A stretch of 64,000 nt of DNA, from assembly GCA_037157565.1 (NCBI GenBank), contig JAZHRO010000036.1:139554501-139618500 (forward strand), given 5' to 3'. The translations under genes were made by a program, and so were the position numbers. Source of the DNA: Thalassia testudinum (Eukaryota > Streptophyta > Magnoliopsida > Alismatales > Hydrocharitaceae). Below, one piece after another: positions 12,826 to 23,525 of the stretch; within the stretch, counting starts at the first letter, position 1, and the number at the start of each line of letters is the position of its first letter. The notes beneath the pieces are model-generated. The model had not been told where the DNA came from. It did not search any database and worked only from the letters and a program-made list of their open reading frames with translations.

Positions 12826-13860
12826 CTAGTGGAGCGTGTAACATTCTCCAACAAGACCCAGAGGATGTGATTCCAAGAAATGTTTTAAACGTTGACCATT
12901 GACTTTGAAGGGTTGATCCTTGTTGGGCTCAGTGATTTTGACAACTCCGTTGTCGAAGACTCTAACAATAATAAATGGCCCTTGCCATTTAGACCTAAGT
13001 TTACTAGGGAAGAGCTTCAAACGGGCATCAAACAACAAGACCTTCTAACCAGGTGTAAAGGATTTACGAGAAATAAATCTATCGTGGAAGGCTTTAAGTT
13101 TTTCCTTATATAGCTTTGAACTCTCATAAGAATCATGACGCAATTCCTCAAGTTCACTAAGCTGCAACCTACGATGTTCACTAGCCTTCGTGAGGTCTAC
13201 TGGAAGAGGACAGGGTTTCTCGTAAATAAGTCTGTATGGTGACATGCCTATTGATGTTTTGTGGGCAGTCCTATAAGCCCACTAAGCCACATCTAAACGG
13301 GAAGACCAATCCTTCCTATCAGGTCAGATTGTCATTTGAAGGATCTTTTTGACCTCCAGATTAGAGACCTCAGTTTGCCCATTAGTTTGGGAATGATAAG
13401 GTGTAGAAATACGATGTGTAACCCCATACTTTCTAAGTAGAGTTCTAAATTGGGCATTAATAAAATTGGAACCGCCATTAGAAATAATGGCACGAGGTAT
13501 CCCAAAACAAGCGATAATATGACTCTGTATAAAAGGAATGACAACTCGATAATCATTTGTACTTGTGGGTATGGCTTCAATTCAACGGGAAACATAATCA
13601 ACAGCAAGTAAAATGTAGTGGAAGCCAAAAGAGGATGGAAACGGACCCATAAAGTCTATGCCCCAAATATCAAAGATTTCATAGACTATAATCGAGTTTA
13701 GAGGCATCATGTCTTTTCATGACACGCTACCAAGAGTTTGGCAGCGACTACATGCCTTACAATAAGTCTGTGAATCAGCAAATAATGTGGGCCAATAAAA
13801 CCCACATTGCAGAATTTTCGCAGCGGTCTTTCTACCAAAAAAATGACCACCACAAGCCTG
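12826..13860 (-). pseudogene. pol: C1 integrase, central and C-terminal part
   Basis: On the minus strand this encodes the rest of the zinc-binding region (FFGRKTAAKILQCGFYWPTL, then CKACSRCQ), the catalytic core and the C-terminal domain ending near FKVNGQRLKHF. Core landmarks are [10 protein letters not shown] (first Asp), AIISNGGSNF and TNGQTEVSN (Glu). The second motif normally reads ISDGG, so the second catalytic Asp is replaced by Asn here. Internal stops also occur (for example at about 13720 and 13285). The gene continues on the far side of element D at 23526. Integrase joins element cDNA to host DNA; this copy cannot. Confidence 0.85.
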
Positions 13861-13865
13861 GTCAT
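13861..13865. repeat. Target site duplication of D, left (GTCAT)
   Basis: The five bases gtcat precede the left LTR of D and recur immediately after its right LTR at 23521-23525. Removing D and one copy makes the integrase zinc-finger coding sequence continuous in frame, so this is the exact insertion point. Confidence 0.93.
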
Positions 13866-16043
13866 TGACAGAAAGCTGTTTTCGCGCATTTGAAAGCCAT
13901 CGGAAATCGTAGTATAGTCGCGTAAAAAAGTTCATCAAAAATTGATTAATAAAGATAACGAGACTTGAGTCCCGGTCGTTCGTCTCTTGGAGGTGTTGCT
14001 TTTACTTTTGAAATTGATCTTTTTGCCACTCTACTTTATTTAGAATCGCATGCCGGTTCGTGATTATTACGTATTTACCTACGACATGCTTAGTTGTAAG
14101 AATATTAAGAGTTAGAAACAGGCAACATTAATCACGCAAAAGATAATAGCAATCATTAAGCTCATGGTGATTTCAAACAGATATATATATATATATATAA
14201 ATGTGTTTTCATTCATTCATTTGGGAGTTGTTGCACAAGGAATCTAGAGGAAAGCTTGTACATAAATGCTTGAAAATTAAATCTAGCTACCAGAAAATGA
14301 TCGCATACAAGAATCGATGGGGGGATTTCGCATGCATCACTGGGGGAGAAGTAAGACTACACTACTAAGCAGTAAATAAAAGCAGTAAATATACGAAGAG
14401 CATAATCTAAATCTAGCAGAATGGAAGAGAATTCAGGGGTGGTCCCTGATGGCCTTTGAGTGGTTGAGAGAAGAAGGAGGGGCGGCCAATGGAACTTAGG
14501 CCGACCCTTGGAGAGAGGTTGGGGAGCTGATCCAGCTTCCTGGCATGGAGATGGTGGCCTCCATGGTGGTGCTCAACTCGTGGAGGTGGAGTGGAGATGG
14601 AAGTGGCTATTCTAAGTGGAATGGATGCCAAGGAAGTGAATGGGTGCAAATGGCCACCCAAGGGGTCATTTTATAGACCTAACGGAAGCTCTCTAGAGAA
14701 TTATGAAATTCTCTAGAGAGGCTTATGGTGGGAGCTCGTGGGAGAGTGAGAGAGAGAGGGTGGATGGTGGTTTTTAGATCCACCAAATGTGGATCTAAAA
14801 ATTGAATGGCTCTTGCTTGCTATTTTTGGCAACCAAGGCAACCACACATGGTAGAGAGTTCTAGAGAACTTTAGGCTAGATATTTTCATGTGGATGGTGT
14901 GTGGGTCGAAACTTAGGTGGCTAGGTTGATTAGGTTGGGTTCTAGTGGGTTTAGGTCAAGGTAGGTCTCAAATTAGGGTTATAAACCCTAATTCACTAAT
15001 GTAAAGTGCAATTAAACTTAATACAAGTTTAATTGGGTGCGTGGAAAATTAATTGAGAGTAAAACAACTCAATTAAGTTAGGTCTAGGTCAATTGGACTC
15101 TCACTGAGTCCAATTGGACAGTGTGTGCTGAGATCAAGGCTCAATTGGACTCAATGAGTCCAATTGAATAGGCTGATGGAATTGACTAAGATCCAAGTCA
15201 ATTAGGTTTAGTGAGGACCTAATTAGGTCCTTAGGGAGGTTTAAAGGTGATGTACTAGGGTTAGGGCACCTAAATTTATGTTCCTATGGGGTTGGAATTG
15301 GGTTTAGGGACCTAGAGATCAAAGATCAAGGCTTAAATCTCAAAACAGGAATTGGAGAGCAGTATCAGACGTCTAATAATAGAATCAGACATCTTATACT
15401 TAAAAATCAGAAGTCCAGACTTGTTGTCTAGACGTCCAATCAGAGTCAGGAAGGATTTCGGGTTCTATTTTGGGTATTCTGCAGAAATTGGACGTCTGGC
15501 AAAGTGTGTGACGTGCAATAACACTGCAGAAGTGGATTTGAAGTGTGCGGGAGTTGGCTAAGGGTCCTGGACATCTTAAAACTTATCTGGACGTCTAGAG
15601 AAGGGTTGGAACTAGGGTTTTAGGGCTTCCTAGGGTGTTGTGACCTAATCTAAGGGTGGCTAAATCTTGGGGAAGTCTCTAGGCTATCCTAGGGCTAGGA
15701 TGGACCTAAGCTTTTCACATTTTACTGCTTTATTCCTACTTAATAGAATAGCAAACTTTTAACCCCCTTACATTATTATTCCTACATCTAAACTAGACCT
15801 TCTGCTCCAGCTCTGCTACAACTCCTATTATTCCTGATCCAGCTTCAGATCCAGCTCCTGATCAGCTTATTCCCTGCAATCGACATAATGCACTTAATCA
15901 GCACATTATAACATTATTTTATGTATAGCTAAAGGAAAGCAGTAAAGATGCAGATAATGCGTATGCATGCATGAATAACCCTAACTTATGCTAAGTCCTA
16001 GCTTAATTTAGGTCAATTAAGAACTATGATTGCTGCGCAATCA
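13866..16043 (-). repeat. D left LTR (3' LTR)
   Basis: It starts tgacagaaagc and ends ttgctgcgcaatca. A TATA box on the minus strand (tctataaaatg) lies at 14668-14677, with a perfect 14+4+14 palindrome just upstream of it at 14689-14720. Further palindromes lie at 15090-15116 and 15141-15167. Several GACGTC motifs lie between 15365 and 15600. A (TA)n tract lies near 14180-14199. Near the U5 end, GTAGTATAGT at 13909-13918 matches the 5' part of tRNA-Asp. An 82-codon ORF at 14413-14661 is present in both LTRs but has no recognisable features. Confidence 0.92.
14668..14677 (-). promoter_or_regulatory. D LTR TATA box
   Basis: The plus strand attttataga reads tctataaaat on the element strand. Transcription would run leftwards into R and U5. 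The same box is at 22144-22153 in the right LTR, which would drive the genomic RNA. The palindrome around ctctctagagaatt lies immediately upstream in both copies. Confidence 0.6.
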
Positions 16044-16079
16044 TACCCACATGCCTAAATCTTGCTAGTCCCTAGCAAA
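16044..16079 (-). promoter_or_regulatory. D 3' polypurine module (P1)
   Basis: The plus strand tacccacatgcctaaat touches the LTR. It is followed by ttgctag-tcc-ctagcaa, a perfect 7-bp hairpin with a 3-nt loop. On the element strand the order is hairpin, then taggcatgtgggta, then LTR. Confidence 0.68.
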
Positions 16080-17789
16080 TGCAAGACTAAATTATTTACA
16101 GCAAGGATCCCTAAGGGACTGGTTATTTTATCAAGTGTTTGCATAGAGATTTTTCTCCCTTTTGTTTTCATCCTATGCTCTAGAAATCCAGACAATCGTG
16201 AAGGTGCAGCTATGTAGCTTTTGCAATGGATTTGAGTGAAAACTAATACACCTCTAAAGCCTGTACTTAACCCCTAATAAAAATTCTAGCGGGATAGGCG
16301 GATTTCTTCCCTTGGGGTATTCAAGATATTCTATGAATTTCACCACGGCTTTGGGCTTAGGTAGAGAATTTTTGAGGGAAAGGATTATATATTTGGTGGT
16401 TCATTCTCACTTGGTGCTACATAGAGACTAGTACTACAGAATCCAGATTCCCGGATTACTAAGTAACTCAACTCAGAGAAAGATGAGAAAAACTATGCTC
16501 CCTTTTGATTCCTTTGTGTTCATTCTCTCTTACTCTTTTTCTTTCTTTTTCTTAGAGCTCACAACCTCACCAGATTCATACATATGTTCTATATTTGGTG
16601 TTCTCACTAGGCATTAACACTTTAATTGAGTTCTCATAACCCTAACACTAAGTCGGGATTCCTCAGCCAGTATTCGGGCAGTCAGAAACACAAGAAAAAT
16701 AGGTTAAGGCCATATTTGGTGGAGCTCAATTTTATTTGGTGGTATTGCCTTGATAAACACTAAATATTCATTATTTTCTTCTGTTTTCTTCTTTTTCTAA
16801 TTTCTTTTTTCAGTTTTTCTTTCTTTTCATCATTCTTTTTCTTTTTCTTTTTCTCTTTTTTTTGTTTAATTTTTTTTTTTCAGCATAATACAACTGGCAT
16901 ACATCCATGAACTTTATTAAGGAGGCATTATTGGGGATTGGTGGTACTCAAGAAACATTGGGTGGCTTATTTGGTGGAAGTGCCTACTCACGGCACCGGG
17001 AGAGATGGATAGGATGGTGTATTTCTGACATTGACATCAATACCCTCCTTCAGCTGAGGATTTCGTAAAGAATGGTCATAACCATCCACCTTAGTTTTAT
17101 GAAAACTCGCTCTCCGCGTATTTGCCTTATTTGGTGGCTCTCAAAATTTCTCACAAAAATGTATACGCGGGAACTGAGAGAGAAAACTATGTTTGATCTC
17201 AGAGTATCATTACCTAATTATCTAGGATTCCAGATTTCTCGCACTAATCTTAGAGCACCAGTATACTCTACTCTCTCACACTATTTGGTAGATTTTTGGA
17301 AGAAAATCAGCCTAACTCCCAAAACACTGTCCAGAGGTTCAGGAAAAGAAGCACTGCTTCTTCTCGACAGACTGAAGACTTTTATCAGCCTTCACCGTGA
17401 ATCCATTGCAAATTCTACGTGTGTGTGAAAAGTTGTACTGGATTCCAGATTACAGGAATCAACTAAAGGATAAAATCCCTAATGCATTCTCTTAATAAAA
17501 TAATCTTATTCATGAATGCAATATCTATATATGCTATAAACATGTAACCTCATATAATTTGTACTTCATGAATTTCCCGTATCGGGTTACAATAAGCTTG
17601 ACCCTAAATTTAGAACAAAAGGTGAGAGGGTGGGTCGGAATTGGTTGTTGCGAACGATTTCTAGCTCCAATGAGAGCACTGGAGGTGGAGTCGGTTATTC
17701 TTTTATTTAAGGTCCTAAAGTATGTTTTGCATGCAGCTCCGAGGTTTTCCTAAGTGTTGGCATAAAATTTTTTTCAGTTTTTCTGTATC
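16080..17789 (-). other. D 3' non-coding region with repeated decamer
   Basis: No coding sequence is convincing on the element strand. The region contains about eight dispersed copies or near copies of ttatttggtgg on the plus strand (about 16390, 16592, 16709, 16731, 16969, 17127 and 17282). It also has pyrimidine-rich tracts at 16780-16880. A 118-codon plus-strand ORF at 17072-17428 runs antisense and looks accidental. A block at about 17629-17690 (containing gatttctagctc and ggaggtggagtcgg) resembles 45085-45150 in A1. Confidence 0.5.
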
Positions 17790-17826
17790 TACCCCCCCAT
17801 GCCTAAGTTCTTGCATGTCCACATGC
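17790..17826 (-). promoter_or_regulatory. D second polypurine module (P2)
   Basis: The plus strand reads acccccccatgcctaag, then gcatgtccacatgc, a 6-bp perfect hairpin. The purine run on the element strand is seven Gs. It lies about 215 nt downstream of the ORF stop. It is a second copy of the LTR-adjacent module. Confidence 0.6.
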
Positions 17827-18042
17827 ATGAATGTAAAAGAAAATAAATGCTGCAGGGAGAGAATGGGTAGAAATCACCTGTAATTGCTCCTGAAATTATA
17901 TTCAGCACCGGCCAACCTGTTAATATGCAATATAAAAGGGAAATATGCTATGTATAAAAATGGTTATATATAAATGATGGCGGAATGTAGGGTAGATGGT
18001 GTCTATATGTGCTGAGTTTAACGCCTCCAGCTGGGCGAAAGC

Positions 18043-18837
18043 TCAATGAGATGTGTCATTTTTAGCATAGGAGCCGGCTAAGATTAAGAGAAAGATATGC
18101 TCGTATGCTCCCAGAATCAGTGGTCCGGAGATACGAACCAGTTGATTGTGCACCCCTACTCCAAAAAGTCTAGCTATAAGAAAGTGTGGAGTGGTGATGG
18201 AAAAAAGAGGATAATCAGAGGGGGGATCATGATGTTGATTTAGCTGATTTATCATGTCCCATAATTCAGCAAGAAGTTGCTGAGGGAGTAGATCAAAATG
18301 TACCTTAGAACCAGAATTTGAGTCATAGGGATCCTCATAATGATAATTGACATCAAAGATCATTCCCTCTCCAGGCTCTGGGTCATACGGGGGTATTCGT
18401 GAAAGTAGAAAATTTGTGGGGAGGTCACTGAAATCCTCATCAGAAATTACTTCGTCCTCATCAGTACCCATCTCTGATTCATCAGAGGCTGTCTCCTCAG
18501 GCTCAAAGTCGAGCCATCTACTAGGATGATAGGTGCGTCCCCAGCTCCTTCTGCTCAAAGCTTCACCCTCATATGCATTGGGTTCCTCAGTAATTCCTGC
18601 CTCAGGTAGCATATTTATTTCTTCAGTTAAGTCGTCCATAGCTACTTCTGGTTTTCGGATGTTAGGATCAGGGATAGAAAGTGTCATCTTAGAATCTCTA
18701 ATATCCGAATTAGGGATGTAGGTGAAAGAAGAAGAGTGCAAATCAAAAGATGTTAGCTCTAGCATAGGTTCACCTATAATGGGAAGTGGTCTAGATTGAT
18801 CAGTAGTGTCGCATATAATGTCTGCCTTAGGATCCAT
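18043..18837 (-). CDS. D ORF, C-terminal part (264 aa), unknown protein
   Basis: An acidic protein with clustered Asp/Glu (for example SDESEMGTDEDEVISDEDFS), no retroviral motif and no cysteine-histidine finger. Its last 90 residues resemble the C terminus of the family A ORF. Both have a Tyr-Pro-Tyr-Asp-rich stretch, then a Phe-x-Leu-Pro / Glu-Leu segment, then an ArgLeu-x-Gly-x-Gly-x-His-x-Gln-x-Val motif (RLFGVGVHNQLV here, RLIGFGLHHQPV in A). Coding sense continues upstream of its first Met in the same frame as far as a TAA near 18895. A single frame change and one stop separate it from the ORF at 18960, so it is probably the back half of one broken gene. Function unknown. Confidence 0.6.
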   Translation of the reverse strand: MDPKADIICDTTDQSRPLPIIGEPMLELTSFDLHSSSFTYIPNSDIRDSKMTLSIPDPNIRKPEVAMDDLTEEINMLPEAGITEEPNAYEGEALSRRSWGRTYHPSRWLDFEPEETASDESEMGTDEDEVISDEDFSDLPTNFLLSRIPPYDPEPGEGMIFDVNYHYEDPYDSNSGSKVHFDLLPQQLLAELWDMINQLNQHHDPPSDYPLFSITTPHFLIARLFGVGVHNQLVRISGPLILGAYEHIFLLILAGSYAKNDTSH

Positions 18838-18959
18838 ATCCTCAATTGGATCCGCTTCCCTATCTCGATTAGGTTATCCAACCCAAAAGGTGTCTCCCAG
18901 GATTCAGGATAATTTGATTGTGGCTCAGTCTTGGAGATATCAGTCCTTTCCTCAATTTT

Positions 18960-19775
18960 CTAAATGGAGTTCTCAGATGAACCCATTCGGCATACTTCCT
19001 GCTCCTGTCTCATATCCACGCTAGATTCTTTTTCCCTTGAGTGATCTTCGGGCATCTGCTCCTGAGAAACTTCTGTGTGTTCTTCTAGCGTAGTTGTTTC
19101 AGATTCTTCGAGGTCTTCAATGCTATTTTCCACTTGATATCTCAAAAGCAATAGTTCTTGAGTTTCCCGATTTTGTCCCATTCGCCTTGTTATCTCTGCT
19201 GTTTCCTGAAGGAGCTCCATCACAGCTTGTTGATGCGGAATTCGGCTTTGTCTTCGGTTCGGCTCAATGATAGCCTGGATTTCGCGTAGATAGGATGCGG
19301 TCTTTTCCTTAGTGCTCGCTATAGCTCTCTGTATTCTATAATGCGGCCGCATATGCACCGGTAGCCCTTTAGGGGTTCCAGGGGGTGAATCAGGTCTACC
19401 CATGTTCCATGGGTGAGAAGCAGGAGTATGAAATCCATATCTTGGGTTATAAGATGCGATCCTTTGAGGGACCGACTGGTATGAGTCATAATATCCAGGG
19501 TTAGGATATGGGCTAACCATTTCGGTAACCCGAGGAGAAGGATCAGGCGAAGCGAAAAGTTGCCTTCGCCACCTTGGGTTCTGATCCCAAGGTTGAGCTA
19601 ATTTAGTGACCCCAGCTCTCAGATAAGCTCGTGGGTCCAGCTCTTCTGGATCCTGATCCAATGTTAGCCATCGTGGCTCAGCAGATAGAAGAAGTGACTC
19701 GCCTCCTTGGGAGCGGCTCCCAAGGTCCAACCAAGTGAGGTCAAAGTGACCTCCTTTCGTGCATACACTGTCCAA
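18960..19775 (-). CDS. D ORF, N-terminal part (271 aa), unknown protein
   Basis: The first half is rich in Pro, Tyr and Arg. The second half (about residues 150-265) is predicted coiled coil with many Gln, Glu and Leu (for example QQAVMELLQETAEITRRMGQ). It ends at a TAG, after which coding-like sequence continues about 60 nt before a frame change into the next ORF. No homology to gag is visible: neither the gag core nor a zinc knuckle is present. Its place right after the leader is where gag would lie, so it may be translated from full-length RNA. The start at 19775 is the first Met in the open frame and is uncertain. Confidence 0.58.
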   Translation of the reverse strand: MDSVCTKGGHFDLTWLDLGSRSQGGESLLLSAEPRWLTLDQDPEELDPRAYLRAGVTKLAQPWDQNPRWRRQLFASPDPSPRVTEMVSPYPNPGYYDSYQSVPQRIASYNPRYGFHTPASHPWNMGRPDSPPGTPKGLPVHMRPHYRIQRAIASTKEKTASYLREIQAIIEPNRRQSRIPHQQAVMELLQETAEITRRMGQNRETQELLLLRYQVENSIEDLEESETTTLEEHTEVSQEQMPEDHSREKESSVDMRQEQEVCRMGSSENSI

Positions 19776-21320
19776 CCCCTAGGTTGGTGTAGCCACGCAG
19801 GACAAGGCTAAGGCCCTGTCAATCAAATGGTCCTTATAGATCAGGTGACCAGATTTTTCATTAGGGATTTGAATTCCTGAAGATAAGTTCGTCGTACAAC
19901 CGACTGAAAGTGAATCCCACCTCAAGCTAACCTAGCCAGTCTGGTTACGAGCGGACTAAGGGGAAGGTTCTTCCTTTGGCTTACGCCTTCGGTTCTGTTG
20001 ACCCCCAAGCCGCAGTCGTTTGACACTACCCCGCAGACTTAGTCACCAGGTTTGCAAGAGATTAAACTCACCTAGTAGTATGACAACGAACTCGGGTTGA
20101 TTTCGTATTTTAATGTTAATTTTAACTCGTTTTCTTCAGTGGGGTTTGTGGTGAGTGGCCCACAAGGTGACCAAGTTCACCGGCTAACTAGACTTGATTA
20201 AGTCTAAGTTATCCCAATGTGTGGTCTCTAGTTGTAACCCTAAGGGTTTGACCTAGGTTGCATGCACTTCTAGGGTTTTTCTCTGTTTCAGCAGACCACA
20301 AAATTAATGTTGCTTTTCTACTAATAATTGGAATCAAATTAATTTAAACCTTTTCGAGTAGATTCCTTTTTCAATTAGTCTTTCATAGAATATTTTTCTG
20401 AAATTTTTACTATTTCAACCGAATTTTTAGGGAATTTTGAATATCAGGGGGTTAGATCTTGAATTTTGACCCCTGGTCGGTTTTTCACTTTGAAAAAATA
20501 TCAAATGATCTTCAAAAATTCAGGAAAAATATGGAAAATAAAGCCAATGCAATCAGATTTCAAACCCCACCATTTTTAGTCAAAACAGATTTGAGAATTG
20601 CTCGGAATTGCTTTCTGAAATTTTAAATATTTTCAATCTGGGTCAATCTGACCCCGTGCACTTTGCGAATTTTTAAAAATTTTATACTTGGAATTTTTTT
20701 AAAGTAACAGTAGAAATTGAAATATGGTTTGAAAATGAAGGCTTAGCCTAAAATTCAAAATTTTTCGCTAACGAATTTTCTGGCAATCGAATTTTTAAGT
20801 TCGATTTGAAATCTGGCCGAAAATCATAAGATGGTGGAAAAGCCTTTTAAAGAGGTTTGAATTCAAATCTAGGCTTTCCACCAAAAAGGATATATTTTTT
20901 TTTTCAAAACTTTTGCACATTTTTTTTTTCAAAAAATATTTTTCAAAAGAATTATAGAAATATTTTTTTTTCTTTTTTTTTTAAAGTAACCTAGATTCGA
21001 AAGGAAACCTAATCTAGATTTTTTTTTTCAAAATTTTTCTTTTTGATTTTTTTTCTTTTTCATGAAAATGAGAAAAATATATATTTTTTTTTCACAAAGA
21101 ATTTTTGAAAAGAAATTGCAGCAAGTAAATCTACTCCTAGGGTTCAGAAAGAGAAACCTAATCTAAGATAGATGATGTGCACCTGATTTTTCTTCACCAC
21201 GCTCGATGTGTGCACGAAACCCGTTTTCGTTCCGTGTTGTCCTGCACATCAAAAACAAAGTAGAGGCAGATTTGTCAGTGATAGATTAAAAGATCAAAAT
21301 CAAGAAAAATGACATTGCCT
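19776..21320 (-). other. D leader between PBS and ORF
   Basis: About 1.5 kb without an ORF on the element strand, AT-rich at 20300-21110 with long T tracts on the plus strand. A splice-acceptor-like tttgtttttgatgtgcag is near 21240-21260 on the element strand. At 19953-20030 lies a block strongly similar to the leader of element B. Confidence 0.55.
19953..20030 (-). ncRNA. Leader block shared with element B, candidate packaging signal
   Basis: On the minus strand this aligns along about 80 nt with 37061-37141. The stretch accgaaggcg-yaagccaaag-gaagaacctt differs at one base. That base is the second position of a GNRA-type tetraloop closed by ggc/gcc (19978-19987). A flanking gaagg/ccttc pair can enclose it. 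Sharing with an autonomous element suggests a cis signal read by the helper proteins. This is inference; no function is shown by sequence alone. Confidence 0.5.
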
Positions 21321-21337
21321 CCCCGGCAGCGGCGCCA
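21321..21337 (-). promoter_or_regulatory. D primer binding site, tRNA-Asp
   Basis: The plus strand ccccggcagcggcgcca equals the 3' end of plant tRNA-Asp(GTC) with its CCA, except one base (a to g). The element strand is therefore complementary to the tRNA. It lies 2 nt from the right LTR, which marks that LTR as 5'. Confidence 0.9.
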
Positions 21338-21339
21338 TT

Positions 21340-23520
21340 TGACAGAAAACCATTTTCGGACATTTGAAACTCGTCGGAAATCGTAGTATAGTCGCGCAAA
21401 AACGTTCGTCAAAAATTGATTTCTAAAGATAACGAGACTTGAGTCCTGGTCGTTCGTCTCTGGGAGGCGTTGCTTTTACTTTTGAAATTGATCTTTTTGC
21501 CACTCTACTTTATTTAGAATCGCATGCCGGTTCGTGATTATTACGTATTTATATACGACATGCTTAGTTGCAAGAATATTAAGAGTTAGAAACAGGCAAC
21601 ATTAATCACGCAAAAGATAATAGCAATCATTAAGCTCATGGTGATTTCAAATAGATATATATATATATATATATAAATGTGTTTTCATTCATTCATTTGG
21701 GAGTTGTTGCACAAGGAATCTAGAGGAAAGCTTGTACATAAATGCTTGAAAATTAAATCTAGCTACCAAAAAATGATCGCATACAAGAATCGATGGGGGG
21801 ATTTCTCATGCATCACTTGGGGAGAAGTAAGACTACACTACTAAGTGGTAAATAAAAGCAGTAAATATACGAAGAGCATAATCTAAATCTAGCAGAATGG
21901 AAGGGAATTCAAGGGTGGTCCCTGATGGCCTTTGAGTGGTTGAGAGAAGAAGGAGGGGCGGCCAATGGAACTTAGGCCGACCCTTGGAGAGAGGTTGGGG
22001 AGCTGATCCAGCTTCCTGGCATGGAGATGGTGGCCTCCATGGTGGTGCTCAACTCGTGGAGGTGGAGTGGAGATGGAAGTGGCTATTCTAAGTGGAATGG
22101 ATGTCAAGGAAGTGAATGGGTGCAAATGGCCACCCAAGGGGTCATTTTATAGATCTAACGGAAGCTCTCTAGAGAATTATGAAATTCTCTAGAGAGGCTT
22201 ATGGTGGGAGCTCGTGGGAGAGTGAGAGAGAGAGGGTGGATGGTGGTTTTTAGATCCACCAAATATGGATCTAAAAATTGAATGGCTCTTGCTTGCTATT
22301 TTTGGCAACCAAGGCAACCACACATGGTAGAGAGTTCTAGAGAACTTTAGGCTAGATATTTTCGTGTGGATGGTGTGTGGGTCGAAACTTAGGTGGCTAG
22401 GTTGATTAGGTTGGGTTCTAGTGGGTTTAGGTCAAGGTAGGTCTCAAATTAGGGTTATAAACCCTAATTCACTAATGTAAAGTGCAATTAAACTTAATAC
22501 AAGTTTAATTGGATGCGTGGAAACTTAATTGAGAGTAAAACAACTCAATTAAGTCAGGTCTAGGTCAATTGGACTCTCATTGAGTCCAATTGGACAGTGT
22601 GTGCTGAGATCAGGGCTCAATTGGACTCAATGAGTCCAATTGAATAGGCTGATGGAATTGACTAAGATCCAAGTCAATTAGGTTTAGTGAGGACCTAATT
22701 AGGTCCTTAGGGAGGTCTAGAGGTGATGTACTAGGGTTAGGGCACCTAAATTTATGTTCCTATGGGTTTGGAATTGGGTTTAGGGACCTAGAGATCAAAG
22801 ATCAAGGCTTAAATCTCAAAACAGGAATTGGAGAGTAGTATCAGACATCTAATAATAGAATCAGACATCTTATACTCAAAAATCAAAAGTCCAGACTTTT
22901 TGTCTAGACATCCAATCAGAGTCAGGAAGGATTTCGAGTTCTATTTTGGGTATTCTGCAGAAATTGGACGTCTGGCAAAGTGTGTGGACGTGCAATAACA
23001 CTGCAGAAGTAGGTTTGAAGTGTGCGGGAGTTGGCTAAGGGTCCTGGACATCTTAAAACTTATCTGGACGTCTAGAGAAGGGTTGGAACTAGGGTTTTAG
23101 GGCTTCCTAGGGTGTTGTGACCTAATCTAAGGGTGGCTAAGGCTTGGGGAAGTCTCTAGGCTATTTTAGGGTTAGGATGGACCTAAGCTCTTCACATTTT
23201 ACTGCTTTATTCCTACTTAATAGAATAGCAAACTTTTAACCCCCTTACATTATTATTCCTACATCTAAACTAGGCCTTCTGCTCCAGCTCTGCTACAACT
23301 CCTGTTATTCCTGATCCAACTTCAGATCCAACTCCTGATCAGCTTATTTCCTGCAATCGACATAATGCACTTAATCAGCACATTATAACATTATTTTATG
23401 CATAGCTAAAGGAAAGCAGTAAAGATGCAGATAATGCGTATGCATGCATGAATAGCCCTAACTTATGCTAAGTCCTAGCTTAATTTAGATCAATTAAGAC
23501 ATATGATTGCTGCACAATCA
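21340..23520 (-). repeat. D right LTR (5' LTR)
   Basis: It starts tgacagaaaacc and ends ttgctgcacaatca, and aligns along its whole length with 13866-16043 with a few percent difference. The TATA box is at 22144-22153 on the minus strand. The tRNA-Asp-like GTAGTATAGT is at 21383-21392. A (TA)n tract lies near 21655-21677. Confidence 0.92.
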
Positions 23521-23525
23521 GTCAT
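23521..23525. repeat. Target site duplication of D, right (GTCAT)
   Basis: gtcat here repeats 13861-13865 and proves that D was inserted as a unit into the C1 integrase. Confidence 0.93.

Larger units (their letters stand above)
13866..23520 (-). mobile_element. D: non-autonomous LTR retrotransposon with its own ORF
   Basis: The element has LTRs of 2178 and 2181 bp, a tRNA-Asp PBS at 21321-21337 next to the right LTR, and a polypurine module at 16044, so it is on the minus strand. The 5.3-kb interior has no gag, protease, RT or integrase that I can find. It holds two adjacent minus-strand ORFs (18960-19775 and 18043-18837) that were probably one. Mobility must depend on proteins from another element. 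The leader shares a block with element B, and the ORF C terminus resembles that of family A. Confidence 0.9.

Noticed and set aside
14413..14661. 82-aa His/Pro-rich ORF in both D LTRs (also 21889-22137)
   Set aside because: Conservation is explained by LTR identity. It lies just downstream of the TATA box, but there is no protein signature.
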